DNA from: Parasponia andersonii
Lineage: Eukaryota; Streptophyta; Magnoliopsida; Rosales; Cannabaceae
NCBI GenBank assembly: GCA_002914805.1
Contig: JXTB01000252.1
Coordinates: 405,250-469,249, forward strand
Length of the DNA stretch: 64,000 bases
Direction: 5' to 3'
Positions 1 to 12,224 of this stretch are shown one piece after another. The notes beneath the pieces are model-generated. The model ran no database searches, had not been told where the DNA came from, and saw only the letters and a program-made list of their open reading frames with translations. The position numbers were made by a program, and so were the translations under genes. Position 1 is the stretch's first letter; each line of letters starts with the position of its first letter.

Positions 1-348
1 CATTTTTGATGTATAGAGTTACTAGTTGGCTAGCACGCTTTCTTGTCGCCATGATCATACCGATGTAGACGAGCTTGACTTGTAGGCGGTGTTTTATTTG
101 TATTTTGTTATTCTAGTGTGTTGTAAATATTACTACTGATGGCAAGGTAAACAGATATGGAGTCTTTAGTGGTATATTTTGTAAAGACACTTTCAAAAAG
201 TAATGCCACGTAGTTTCTTTTGTTTTAGAGCTTGAAAAGTTTATATTTGGCCCACCTTTCTGCAAAAACTAAAAATATGGGTTATAAAAGAGTAATGCTT
301 CCTAGTTTGACCTACACAGTCATATAGTTAAGCTAGGGGGGTGTTACA
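1..348. other. Unassigned left-edge sequence
   Basis: No gene is recognised here. A purine tract (aagctagggggg) followed by tgttacaaatatt near 332-354 looks like a polypurine tract meeting an LTR start, so an older retrotransposon end may join the copia remnant to the right. No partner LTR is in the window, so this stays a suggestion. Confidence 0.3.
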
Positions 349-1245
349 AATATTATATTTGGTATTACTAATAATTCTTTTTATGAAGAATTCTCTAAGT
401 GTATGCACAATGAGTTTGAGATAAGCATGACGGGAGAACTCAGTTTCTTCCTTAAACTTCAAATCAAATAAACCAAAGAAGGCATTTTCTTCAGTCAATC
501 CAAATACATCAAGGATATGCTAAAGAAGTTCGATATGGAGAATTTCAAGTTGATGAGAATGCTGATGAGCTCTTTAATCAAACTTGATAAAGATGGAAAT
601 AGTAAAGCAGTGGATATCACTAAATATGGTGATATGATCGGCTCAATTCATTACTTAATAGCTAGTAGACCGGATATAATGTTTGGTGTTTGTCTATATG
701 CTAAGTTTTAATCTGATCCTAAGAAATCATATCTTAGTGCAGTAAAATGTATTTTGAAATATTTGCATAGTACTCTGAACCTAGGATTATGGTTTCCAAA
801 AGGCATAGACTTTAACATTACTAGTTTTTTAGATGCAGATTTTGCTAGTTGTCAAACTGACTGTAAGAAACAAACTTTTATTGCTCTTTCTACTACTAAA
901 GCACGAATATATCTCTACTAGTAGTTATTGTGCTCAATATTTTTGGATAAAGCAAACTGTAATGGATTTTGGATTGAATTATAATCACGTGCCTATTAAA
1001 TATGATAATACTACTGCCATAAATTTGTCTAAAAATCTAATTTTCCATTCACGTGCTAAGCATATTGATATTAGACATCATTTTCTTCGTGATCATATGC
1101 AAAAAAGTGAAATTATACTTGAGATTGTTTGCATAGAAAAATAACTAGTAGATATTTTCACTAAACCTCTTAGTGAGAATTGTTTTTACATGATTCATAG
1201 AGAACTTGGTATGATTTATCATAATGAACTTTACTGATAATTTTC
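349..1245 (+). pseudogene. Ty1/copia pol remnant: 3' half of reverse transcriptase plus RNase H
   Basis: This is the C-terminal part of a copia polyprotein. It starts just after the YVDD active-site region (IIFGITNNS) and runs through the tail of RT: FFLKLQIK, then FFSQSKYIKDMLKKF, then GSIHYLIASRPDIMFGV. RNase H follows, with FLDADFA, a copy of the AEYI(S/A) region as EYISTSS, then NLSKN, HIDIRHHFLRDH and IFTKPLSE. Two open stretches at 517-711 and 833-1144 lie in different frames. Stops after LQIK and AKF, and a gap within RNase H, show it is dead. Everything 5' of the RT active site (gag, protease, integrase) is absent from the window. Order and motifs are diagnostic of copia; the Sirevirus assignment rests on the downstream envelope-like frame and LTR palindromes. 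Confidence 0.88.
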
Positions 1246-1710
1246 TTATTTAAACAATGTTTGATTTGCTAGATATACTTACTAAGTTGTTAATTTTCAA
1301 ATGTTTTTGTTGTTAGTTTAAGCATCTACATCATTTTAAATCGATTTTCACTGAAAAACAATGAAAATAAGGGAATCTACACACCAAAATGCTTTTCGGT
1401 CCACCGAAAACCCCTCTGGAAAGTCTTCTCTCTCCTAGAATCGTCAGACCGAAAATACATTTTCAGTCTACTGAAAACTTGTAGACCTGCAAGTATTTAA
1501 GGATTTTTGATGGTTTTTCACTCACTTTCTCTCATTCTTTCAGCCTAAAATTCTCTCTCTTTCTCTCACCCTTACACCATCTATTTTCATTCCCATTCAA
1601 TTTTTCACTCTAAATCTTTCAATTTTCTCCTAATTAGAGTTGATTTTACCACTTTTTCACTCTCTTTTGTCATTCAAAATCGATTTTTATCTTCTCTTAA
1701 ACCTTAGAAT
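1246..1710 (+). other. Spacer between copia pol and envelope-like frame
   Basis: This pyrimidine-rich, non-coding stretch lies between the pol end and the envelope-like frame. It holds two near-palindromes of the type ttttcggtccaccgaaaa (about 1393-1412) and attttcagtctactgaaaac (about 1455-1475), resembling those in the element's LTR at about 3920-3945. In SIRE-type elements the second gene lies in this position; whether the spacer has promoter activity cannot be told from sequence. Confidence 0.4.
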
Positions 1711-2975
1711 ATGAAAATTCCTTGTGTTTATTGTTTGTTTTTGTTATCTTTTTGTCCAATGGCTCTAAGAAAGAAAAACCCAAGGTGCAAGGGCAAGGAA
1801 ATTCATCTTGAGAAACATGAACAACGTACTAAGGCAAGGTTAGATATTCTTCTCTTAGAGTCTCCTGCTATTATGACTAGATATAAATAGATTTTATCTA
1901 AAATGAGTATTATTTGGGGTAGAACCTTCAATTTTAGAAACCTAGATCATGTCAAACTTTCCAATCATATAAAGAACATAGGATGGACTGAATTTTGCTC
2001 CATTAGAGAGACAGGGTATCCTAGACTAGTTAGAGAATTCTATGCTAGTACAAATATCTCTAGGAGATAACATGCAATCTATGTCTCTTAGTTGATATTT
2101 TGTATTTACCTTTGGAGGGTTAAAAATTCCCTATAACCAACTCTTGGTCTATGCTTGCTGATTTTGAACCTTAACAAGCCCTATTTCAAGTCTGTTCTCC
2201 TGATAATTTCCAACTAAGCCTTATGTCACTGATCTTACTCTTAAGGCTAGGATATTGTTCCAGTTTGTGTCTGAAAATATGATTCCTTGAGTTGGCCATA
2301 GGGATGCACTCATATTCTGTGATCTTTGTTTTGTTGACTTCATTTATGTTCAGAGAAAGTTGAACCTACCTCATTTTATTATTCATGAGATGATCAGTGC
2401 CATAGAGAATAGAAGATCCTCTCTTCCTTATGGTTTTCTCCTTACTCGTATCTTCTAATACTTTAATATTCCACCACTTAATGAGACCGAATGTAAACCA
2501 TGGACCATTGATGTTGAGATCAATAACAAGTCCTTCAGTCTCATGGAATTCAACTTCATTAACAATGAATGGATGGCCAGAATGGGTGGCCAAAACTAAG
2601 CAGGGACATGATCATGGAACAGGCACTTAACAAGAAGTTGGCAGTAGTGGTATCAAAGCTACTGAGGATACTCCTGAGGGAATTCATGTTGAGGATGCTT
2701 TTGCATCACAATTCTACTACACTGATGCTTCCAAAAACCTATCTGAATGCCTCAACATTATCTAGCTTGACATCTAGCACTTGCATGAAACAGATCAGGA
2801 ACAGTTCTGAATTTTATCAACTCATGTCCACTCAGTATGGCAACACTAAGAACGATAGTCTCAGATTATTCAAGAGAACGATAGTCTCAGATTATTCAAG
2901 ACCAACAAGACAAAATGGTAAGGACAATGACATCCTTCTTCGGCCATTTTCCTTCTCCATAGCTCGCTTCTGAAT
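1711..2975 (+). pseudogene. Envelope-like second reading frame of a Sirevirus-type copia element (broken)
   Basis: A degenerate frame follows pol and precedes the 3' LTR. A 59-residue open stretch starts at 1711, with a second candidate Met at 1759 (MALRKKNPRCKGKE). After a stop at 1888-1890 the same family continues with GWTEFCSIRETGYPRLVREFYAS, where the LVREFYA box matches the plant transposon or envelope-like proteins found 3' of pol in SIRE elements. Further on, RKLNLPHFIIHEMISAIE and SLPYGFLLTRIF at about 2350-2455 match the family's second conserved block. Stops and frame changes occur near 1890, 2068, 2290, 2456 and 2600. A short direct duplication near 2852-2903 adds another break. 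The label envelope-like is a family name; I see no evidence of a working surface protein. Confidence is moderate because family recognition is from memory. Confidence 0.62.
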
Positions 2976-3383
2976 TTATGTTACTTTAGTTATTTCTTTT
3001 ATGAATTCTATATTGACATGGTTTTTTGTACTCCTTTATTTGAACACCTTATGTTATTGAATTTTTTTGGATATACCTTATATTAACTTTATTCTTCTTT
3101 CTTGTGAATTTCTTTTTGATGATATCAAAGGAGGGAGAAAATGTGTTTTTGATTCACAATCGGTATTTTTGACCAAACTTTTTCACAATTGATATTTATG
3201 AGTAAAAATACTATAATACTAAAAATATGCACCCAAGATTAAAGGGGAGTTTCAATTTCCTTTTATTAAGCATATTTTGAGGGAGAGGATCTAACGATTG
3301 ACAAGAAAACTTATCAATGTTTATTTTTCTTATTCCTTACCCTTTTTTAATCAAATATTTGTTGTCATCAAAAAGGAAAAAAT
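2976..3383 (+). other. 3' untranslated part and polypurine tract of the copia element
   Basis: Non-coding sequence with the phrase gatgatatcaaaggagggag near 3118-3138, which recurs in the second copia element as gatgtcaaaaagggggaaaagg near 58153. It ends in a purine tract (aaaaaggaaaaaat, about 3370-3383) directly before the LTR start, the expected plus-strand primer site. Confidence 0.55.
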
Positions 3384-4697
3384 TGTTAAGTCATACTTTG
3401 TATCATTAATCCTAGTCTCATATTTTAAAGTTAACAAACATATGATTAAGAACTAATAATGTACTTTAGTATAGCAAGTTAAACTAAAAGGATTACAAAG
3501 TTCAAGATTACAAAACTTAGACTAGCAAAGGTTATATACTTAGTTCTTGTACTTGAATATTTGTTTACACATAATATAATCTTAATAGCACAATTTTTTT
3601 TTATAATGTTGGAAAGTTTCAAACCAAAACTATCAAATTTGTTTATCTCCAATTAAAATAAGAAATTTATTTTAGACAAATTTTTAAATCGATTTATGAA
3701 TTTCTATAGTATCCATATTACAAAAAAAATCAATTTATGAAGTTATATTTTGAAAATAATCGAAAAGACTTGAAATAAAAATAGTAAGTAGCTCTCAAGT
3801 ATTTTTGGCAGACTGGCCTTCAGAATCGGTCTACCAATTCCTCTATTTTTTTTAAATAGTTTTTTAAATTCGACCATTAGAACCATATTTTCAAAGGCTA
3901 GTATTTTTGGTCGATCGAAAGTTAATTTTTGGTCTACCAAAAATGACAGATTATTTGTCAAACAGTCTAAAACGACTAGTTTTCATTCTAGTCTATAAAT
4001 AGAAGTTTTTTTTTAACACTTGAAATAACTTTTAAACATTCCTACATTGCTTGAAATAAACTTTCAAGTTGGTCAAATCATCTTTTGTGAATCAAACTTT
4101 CACATCTACTTTTTCACAAAAATCAGTAAAGCTAAGCTAGATTATATCTTATGTTCGTATTTATTCTCTCTAGGCTTACCTTGTATCAATTAAATTCTTA
4201 AGAGATATTCTAGTTAAGCATATCAACTCCAAACCGAAATTGCATTTGTGAGGTCAGATTGACAACGGATTCATAAACAACCCGGTTTAGGTTAGACTAG
4301 CACTGGAATCTAAACAATCTGAGTTAGGCGCGATAAAGCCGGATTCAATCCTATTTTAAAGGTGTGAGTGAGCCTAAGGAGAAAGCACTCATTATGTAAA
4401 AGGGATGGTCAAACCCTTTCTCTTGATCCAATGGTGGAAAGTTCGAAGCTGGTTGCCAAGAGCCGAGGACATAGACAAACTGTCGTATTTGTTGAACGTC
4501 ATAAAAATAGTGTTGCATTTCTCTATTCCTATCTCTTTAATTTTTTTATCTTGAGCTTGTACATGCAATTTAGCTATTTTTACTTGTTATTGCTTTTAGT
4601 TGCATAATTTATTTGCTTATTAAGAAAAGTTTACAAAAGTTTTTAAAACTCAATTCACCTCTCCTTTTCTTAGGTTAGCTAATCTTGGGCTAATATA
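3384..4697 (+). repeat. 3' LTR of the left copia element (about 1.3 kb)
   Basis: It begins TGTTAAGTC right after the polypurine tract. It ends with a block (ttaaaactcaattcacctc, then cttgggctaata at about 4685-4695) shared with both LTRs of the copia element at 53938-59445, which end in the same way. It contains the near-palindrome atttttggtctaccaaaaat at about 3924-3943. No 5' partner is in the window, so the exact right end is uncertain by about ten bases. Confidence 0.65.
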
Positions 4698-5735
4698 TTT
4701 TACAACAGAAAAATACAATAGTGGTCTTAGCTAAAGCTACTCTTGAATGGCCTTTAAATAAAGAGAGAGCAAGCCTTCACGTTAGAGTTCTACAAAAAAA
4801 AAGTTAAGAGCATTTAATATCGATTAGAAGACTTGCTAAGATCAGCCAAGTTCATTACCAAACTTAGAAATCTAATCTGTATACTAGTTGCTAATTCTGT
4901 CTATATGTTGCAACAAGATCTGTCAACCTAATCATGTGGAATAGAAAAGGAAATTTCCAGATTTCTTTTCTGAAACAAAATAGTCAGTTTCTCAAACCTT
5001 ATTACCAACTTATAGTACGAATTAGAGTAACTTTGAACAATGAGAATCAACATAAATGAGTTAAGAAAACTTTCATAAAAGATATTCACATAAAATAATC
5101 ATTTGAAGGAATTTCCTTAACGAAATATAGATAGATACTCAAAATTAATTATGGTAAGAGTCACTTATCCATTCCTGTACAATTGAATCCGTCTATACAT
5201 TAATAAAATTAGATTTCTACGATTGACTACTATACAATTTATGACCTAAAAGCATATAATAGAAAAATACTAAAAATCTGAATTAGATGAAATATTCAAT
5301 CGCATGTTGTAACATGACTAGTAAATCCATTATATTGCAACATGAAGGTTAGCAATAGATTTTTTTACTCTTTCAGGCTTTAAGCAATTTTCAAGAGCTG
5401 AGACCATATAAGTCCACTCTTCTGTTTAAATGATGCCATGTATCATGTTTGAAACAAAAAAACTGATTTAACAATGAAAGCACTAGTAGATGAAAATGAG
5501 AAGCCTGAATTGATTACTTGACTAATATGACTAGTTACCTCAAGTACTTTTTCCAATGTTACAACTTTTTACAAAGTAGTATGCTTCTAAATAAATTCAA
5601 AGAAGTCTTTTTCTAATTAAATTTAGGATATCATTAGGAACTTTTCAAGACAATTGATGGTGACAATTTTCTTGTTTTCTTTTTTGTTTTTTAAATTTTA
5701 CCTTCATAATATCGAACTTGCTATAAATAAAAATG
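4698..5735. other. Intergenic sequence, no gene recognised
   Basis: AT-rich sequence with stops in all frames. I see no conserved domain, RNA gene or clear repeat boundary in it before the CACTA element on its right. Confidence 0.5.
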
Positions 5736-5738
5736 ATT

Positions 5739-5985
5739 CACTACTAGAAATATGGCATTTAATGTTGCCTGAACCACATCGTTTGTTGGGAAATAACTTG
5801 GTTTGTATGACATGTCACATGAGAGAAAAGCGACGTGGTAAGTAATGATACCATGTCACTTTTCAAACAGGTGACTTGGCATGATTAATACCATGTCACT
5901 TTTCGTAAGAGCGATGTCAAATATCGTTTAACCACATACCATGTCAGTCAATCAAGAGTGACGTGATAGCCATATATTAGAGCTA
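5739..5985 (+). repeat. Left TIR and subterminal repeats of C1
   Basis: After the CACTA terminus come several direct and inverted copies of a short unit related to accatgtcactttt and its complement aagcgacgtggt (for example near 5828, 5851, 5890, 5938 and 5962). In the En/Spm family such units bind the element's regulatory protein. Confidence 0.8.
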
Positions 5986-7031
5986 CGACTACTGTGTGCC
6001 TCAGCAGTTCTTCTTTCTTGGCCCTGATAGAACTCGAGAGTGGGAAAACGAATCCTCTGTCACCACCTTCGAGTTTTCTAGCCAAATAACCACCATTTTG
6101 GGTGATTTTTAATGTATTTTCTTCCTTTTGACAAATCCAACACTTGTATAGGATTTTGTTCTCAAATCTATAAGAGTTTGTAGAAAAATTTTAAATTCTA
6201 GAAAGATTTTAAATTTTCTCAGCTTAACGTTGCAAAGATTTTAAATTTTCTCAGCTTATCGTTGCAAAATCCAACAGTTATGCATTTTTTTTTTGTTTTT
6301 TGTATGTATTAGGTTTGTTCCTAATTGGTATTGTAGATTCTCTTTCAATTTGTGCTTTAAACATACTATTTTGAGCAATTTAGGTATTTATCCAATTTTT
6401 TTTTCTATTTAACTGAATTTTTAAATTTATTTTTTTAGTTAGTTTGAATTAAAACTTTAGGTTTTAAATTAATTCCTTTATACTAGTAATTGTTATATGA
6501 GAGGACTCTATTTAATGTATGTTAAGATTTTCTATATACATTAGGTTATAATTTGTGATAATTTGTAATGTTTATAATGTTTTATAGTATAGTTAATGTA
6601 ATTTTAGTGATGAATTTGATTATATTATCATAGAGTATTGTCAATTTAGAGATAAATATAAAGTTTTGAGACTTAGCTAGTAGAATATATAATAATATTT
6701 TAGTTAGTGTTTAGTTTCAATGATTTATGAGTTGAAACTCTTGAATACAATTAATGCGATTATAATGTGCTTAATTATTATTAATTTAGAGATAACCATA
6801 TCAATTAAATACTTGGTTAGTGGATAAAAGTTTGTATGAAAAATTAGTACATTAAATTTGAATATATTTGTATAATTATATTAATATATTGACATCGAAA
6901 ATGATATAATTGAGAAATAGTGGTATATGAGCTTGAATTATATATATAGAATGGTTGTATTGGTGTTTATTTGTAGGGAGGGTTAGTCCATTTATACGGT
7001 TTTTTTGAATTTTTTAAAAACTTTAGATAAG
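5986..7031 (+). other. 5' non-coding part of C1
   Basis: AT-rich leader between the subterminal repeats and the transposase frame. A 24 bp phrase (attttaaattttctcagctta) is repeated at about 6206 and 6238. No gene is seen. Confidence 0.5.
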
Positions 7032-8219
7032 ATGGATAGAAATCGGATGACAAAAAATAGATTGACAAAAGAGTATGAGGAAGGCGTTTGAGGTTTTTTG
7101 AAATTTGCTATTAAAAATTATCTTAATCCCAATATGATGCCATGTCCAAGTATTAAGTGTGGTAACATGAAAAAAATTGCACTTGGTGATATAAGAGGAC
7201 ATTTATGTATGAATGGGATGGATATGCCCTATACAAAGTAGATATGGCACAGGGAATAGTCATAGAGTGAATATATTTCTCAGAAAAGAGCTCGTATAGA
7301 AGATGTTACTATGGATTTGGAAAACGATCTCCTAGTTGAAATGGTTAATAATGTTGAAGAACGTTTTGTTGATCGTCTAGAGGAATTGATAAAATTGTTA
7401 GAAGATATCGAAAGCCCTTTTTTTCCTAATTCAAAAGTCACAAAATTGTCATTCTTAGTTAGAATTTTTAATTTAAAAGCTAGGAATGGTTGAAGTGACT
7501 CTAGTTTATCTCAGTTACTTGAATTTCTTAGAGAAATCCTTCCAGATAGTGATAACATTCCTTCCTCTACATATGATGCCAATAAATCATTGTGTGCCTT
7601 AGGCATGGAGTATGTAAAGATACATACATGTCAAAAAAATTGCACCTCATACCAAAAAGAGTATACTAAAGCTAAAGCTTGTCCTAAATGCCAAAGTTTA
7701 AGATGGAAAAACAAAAAGAATACTAAAGAAGTGAGGATTGAAATATCGACTAAAGTCTTGTGATATATTCCTCCAATACCAAGATTTAAACATTTATTTC
7801 AGAATCTTAATCATACGAAACAATTAATATGGCATATTAATCACCATTATGGAAGACGGTGGATGAAATATGGTAAAAAATTAGAGAAGATCCTAGAAAC
7901 CTTCGTCGTAGTCTTTTGACGGATGGAATTAACTCTCGTAGTTCACCATATTCTAATTATAGAGTTGGATATAAAAATGATCCTTTCAATATGACAACTC
8001 AAGCAAGACAAGTGTTTTATGTTGAGGATCTATTACAAAAAAGGTGGTCTATTATGCTTATGCATGAACCGCAAAAATGTCACCATTGATGATGACTCAT
8101 TTACTAACCTCAAAACTATATGTATAGAGTTTGAAGAGACAAACATAGTAGAAATCATTGCTTCAATATCGGGGTCATATACTCTCAATGACATCGTTGG
8201 TAATTGGATAAATATTTGA
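7032..8219 (+). pseudogene. C1 transposase (Tnp2 type) with catalytic core deleted
   Basis: The frame starts at ATG 7032 (MDRNRMTKNRLTKEYEEGV) and shows a transposase-associated zinc-finger-like domain (CPSIKCGN) at about 7140-7170. It continues through FPNSKVTKLSFLVRIFNLKARNG and then the Tnp2 N-terminal block with CPKC at about 7683 and YIPPIPRFKHLFQN near 7765. Stops occur at 7089, about 7240 and 7491. After DPRN and LLTDGIN (about 7890-7935) the sequence jumps straight to the C-terminal DUF4216-like block, GYKNDPFNMTTQARQVFYVED at about 7970-8030. The DDE catalytic region and DUF4218 are gone, a loss of well over 1 kb relative to the copy in C2. The product could not cut DNA even without the stops. 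Confidence 0.87.
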
Positions 8220-8343
8220 TGATATAATTATGAGTATCAATTTTATGCAATAGTTAAATACTTGATGATATAAGTGTGAATATTAATTTTCTTATGTTTA
8301 CCTTGTTTAGAATTTCTAACTATTTTATTTTATTTTTAGATAA

Positions 8344-11330
8344 ATGGTGAGAAGAGATGATGAAGATGATGTCTACGATGAAGAAAATGAAGAGGAAGAA
8401 GACATGGGCATGCATCAAAAAAATGTGCGAAGAGTGGCAACATTATGTAAACAAATTATCAAATGGATATCCAAAAGGAATCAACTTATAGTAAAATATA
8501 ACGCTCTTGGCCAACTAACTGAGGATATTGCCACCAACCTAGAGACTTATTTTGGTGTCTCATCTCATACTATGGTTCCAATCACCATTATCACATGGCA
8601 TAAGATGGAGGGCGATCTCTGAGGAAAGATTTGGGATGGTGTTGTTGTAAGAGATAATATACGTAATTAGTCTTGAATTCTATATGATAAGTATTTTGTG
8701 TTGTTATAACTATTAATTTGAATCATTTGCAGTGTATATATATCATAGCAAAAGAATGTAGATCCTTTGTAATGAAATCTATGGGGAAAAAATGGTGTTC
8801 GTTTAAAAACTACTTAACCTCCGATGTAATATACAAGTATAAGTAGGATGCTAAACATAGGAAAAAGGAGAATCCTACGACTTTGACTCACTCGCCATAA
8901 TTTACAAGCATATCCCTAGATGATTAGGCTATGTTTGTTGCAAATCGACTATCTCCTGTATTTCAAGTATGATATGATAAGTTATATATAGACTACTTTT
9001 AATTTGTTGTTTATTTTAGTTTGATACTAGTCTTTGATATTTGTGTGCATAGGCAAAAAGTGTGGTCCAATAACAAAAAAGATTGGACATCTAGGAAAAA
9101 ATTGCAACCATTGCAGAAGAACTTACAAAAACATGTGCGACTAATAAATAGAACAGGTAGAATTACGAAAAGCCGCACATCAAGACTGTAAGAGAGGATA
9201 TCTCAATCTCGCGGTTCAAGTGATGGGAGAATGAATTGTAAGTTTTTCTGACTTTGTTTATAATCTTAGTTTGTATGTTAGTTTCCATATTTAACTAATT
9301 TGGTATCTTATTTAGGATGATTTGTATGATATGAGGTCTCGAGAAGAGACTCAGATTATCGGCTCACATGACATATTAACTTAGGCATTGGGGACACTTG
9401 AGTACCCTGCTCGTGTATGTTCTGTATGAGCCCATGTAACTCAGCGGGATGTATTACACAGACCTTAGAGAGGGCTAAGAGCATTGTTAGAACAACACGC
9501 AAAGTTATTTGGGAATTAGAGGCTAAGTTATTCGGTACTACCTCTCAAGAGTCAGCTCCCCAGCCACCTGAGTCACACTTTCCCAAGCATGCGCCTGAGT
9601 CACATTTTCCACAGTAACTACCTGAGCCATAATTTCTGTAGCCACCGTCTCAGCTGTATTTTTCTTAGCCACTAGATATGTATATTCCTCAGCCACTAGA
9701 AATTCAAATTCATGCTCTGATTCAATCGAAGTTTGTTGACCTAGCACTAGATGTTATTACATCGGGTCACATAATTCAAATAGGAGGGCCTATAATTCAT
9801 AGCGTACCATTAGATGAGAAAAATTATCGAGTATCTATGGTCAAAGCACACGTCCCTAAAGCTTTTTTGTCTATTCAAGTGGCCAAGGTAATGGATGTAG
9901 TGGCGAAAGCTGTGGGATCAGTTGCCATATGGCCTAAAGAGTTGGTACTCATTATGGGAAAATTTGTAGTGTAAAGTCTAAAACTCATTACATTGATAAT
10001 TAAACTATTCTTTTATTTTATTTAAGTAAATATTTTGATCTCAGTTACCATTATGAAAAGAAAAAAGGAAAAAGAAACAACAAGAAAATGAACTAGAATC
10101 ACCTATTACTCAACCACAACTTGAAGAGTCTAGACATACATTCTCATCTAGCACAAGACCAACCGGGTCCTCTTCAGATCAAAGATTGATATTCCTCCTA
10201 ATGAAAAAAGATGATGACTTTTCAATTCATATCACTTTTGACAATGAGATGTTTCGAATTTCTAGGCGATTCTCATATTTGGTTAGGGAGAACATATCGC
10301 ATATAACCAACTTCGTCGAGATAAGTTCTCTGCGCATCACATTTTATATCAAGTAAGTTTTCATATCTTTACTCTAATTATTTATTTCTTTCATATCTTA
10401 ATGATTTGTATTAAATATATTCCATATTATTTTAGGATATTATATGACATGCTTATAGAATATAAGCATGCGCATATCATAGCTTTCATTGAACCTTCTC
10501 TTATATCGACTGTTGCAGATGGCAATGATGAGAATCATGCATGAACAATCTTGAATCTCTTGACTCTGGGCATGAATGGCACATTATTAGTAGCACTATA
10601 TAACATGGGGTAATTCTCTTCTCTTTAATATTTTTGATAGTTGTTGGGATTAATGTACTATATACGTGTATTTGTTTATATTATTTTATAGTAGATATTG
10701 GGTGTTACTAGTGATCAACATAATTCATGAAGTGACATACATTTTGGATTTACTCGGACGTCCTCCTCGAAAAGATGCAAGAACAATCATGAAACTGTAA
10801 GTATGAATAAAACTATTTAAAATTACTAATAGTATTTAATATAATGTTTTATGCATGGTTGACATGCTTTTGTTTTATGGAGTCTTGCAGTTATTTAACA
10901 TATCAATTCAAAGATGTGGCAAGAAAAATGGTCCCAATTAGGAGTCCATTTAGGTACATTTTAAATTTTACTAATTTACATTATTGGACTAGATGGATTT
11001 ATTTTTGCTCAAAAATATTAATTGAAAACTCCATTAGAATTCTAGTGCCCACACTAATCAAATAACATAGAGTGCGGTTTCTATGTGATGTGTATGATGA
11101 GAGAAATGGTCATGGATGCAAATCTATATGAGTACTACTTTGGTATAATTTTATAACTTAACGCTTATCTTTATTGCATAAGTATACTAATTATCAATAC
11201 ATGATTCGAATATAACTTATGCACATTTAAATTTGTAGTTCTATAACAAAGACATATACAGTATGGACAAGATCAACGAAGTCCGAGAGGAATAGGCTGA
11301 TGAGCTTGTGGAGTATGTATTATGATCGGT
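8344..11330 (+). pseudogene. C1 TNP1 (Transposase_24-like) fused to a Ulp1-type cysteine protease domain
   Basis: This is the second gene of C1. It opens with an acidic stretch (DDEDDVYDEENEEEE) and the TNP1 DNA-binding core: LIVKYNALGQLTEDIA at about 8485-8535, then TMVPITIITWHKM. An LGTLEYPARV motif lies at about 9390, and PIIHSVPLDEKNYRVSM followed by AVGSVAIWPKELV at about 9793-9945. After introns, a Ulp1-like region appears: EYKHAHIIAFIEPSL at about 10458-10500, YWVLLVI at about 10693 and ECGFYVMCMMREMV at about 11067-11110. The last motif holds the expected catalytic Cys; the family's HW motif reads YW here, so the usual His is missing. Frameshifts and stops are frequent. C2 has the same order, supporting a real fusion. 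Confidence 0.78.
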
Positions 11331-11562
11331 GACTTAGATTACTAAACTATATATTTACGTTAACTTTGTGCCTTTGGTTGTCTCATTAGGTGACTAGAAT
11401 TATGATTTTGATTTGTTTAGGTGCTTCATGCTGGACTTAGCTATGTGAAAAATGTAATTTATATACTGGATTGCTAGAATTTGTATGTTGGATTGTTAGC
11501 TATTAATTGTAGGTTATTTTCAGCAATTTTTTGTTCTAGTTTATAAGAAATCTAGAGCGTAT
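11331..11562 (+). other. 3' non-coding part of C1
   Basis: Short AT-rich stretch between the Ulp1 remnant and an inserted LTR. Nothing recognisable. Confidence 0.4.
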
Positions 11563-12205
11563 TGTCACGACCCTAGTTTTAAACTAGACAATCATGTAGT
11601 ACTTAGCACAGTCCGTCGTACTAAGTCAGCCTACTAACTCTTAAGAAAGGGATTTAGAGTTAGCTTTGAGACAAAGTGGTAAGGATAAAAGAGTTTGAGT
11701 GAATAAATGGCATTATATTACTCTTAGAATGCTTATAACTCTCACAAATGGGACTTGTGTACAAATAAACCCAAAGAATCCTTTATATAGGCAAAGCCTA
11801 AACCAACCAAGGGTTATGATTGTGTAAAGTGACATGATCTTTCAAAGGGTCTAGAATATTCTCAAATAAGGTGATAATATCTACAAAGATATTTACATAG
11901 AGAAATTTAGAACAAGTATGGTCTAGATCCTTCTAAGAGGTTTACCCAACATCTTGGCTCTTCTAAGTCACTCTAGGAGCTTATAGGTTCGTCTAATCCA
12001 TCTACCACCCTCCGGCCTTTACTAGAGCCTTTTAGGATTTAGTAGCAGAATCTAAAGTCTTCAAGTACGGCCAAGACCTCTCTTGATCATTCTAGAAGTG
12101 TCCACCATGTTCTAGGTTCTTCTTTAATCCGTTTGGATGAGCAGTACCTTAGAGGCATGAGCAACAACATTTGGATTTAGGGAGCCAAATGAGTGGAGTG
12201 TAACA
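11563..12205 (+). mobile_element. Probable solo LTR inserted in C1 (643 bp)
   Basis: The block begins TGTCACGACCCTAG and ends GAGTGTAACA, so it has TG...CA ends and a short inverted terminus (TGTCAC / GTAACA). GTAT lies immediately on each side (11559-11562 and 12206-12209), a likely target duplication. A TATA-like box (ctttatatagg, about 11780-11791) sits mid-element, as in LTR promoters. TGTCACGACCC starts are common in plant retrotransposon LTRs. No internal coding region is present. A TRIM-type or other small element is the alternative. Confidence 0.58.
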
Positions 12206-12224
12206 GTATGGTCCCTATTAAAGA

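Noticed and set aside
2366-2593. Minus-strand frame of 75 residues
   Set aside because: Antisense of the envelope-like remnant, whose plus-strand motifs are recognisable.
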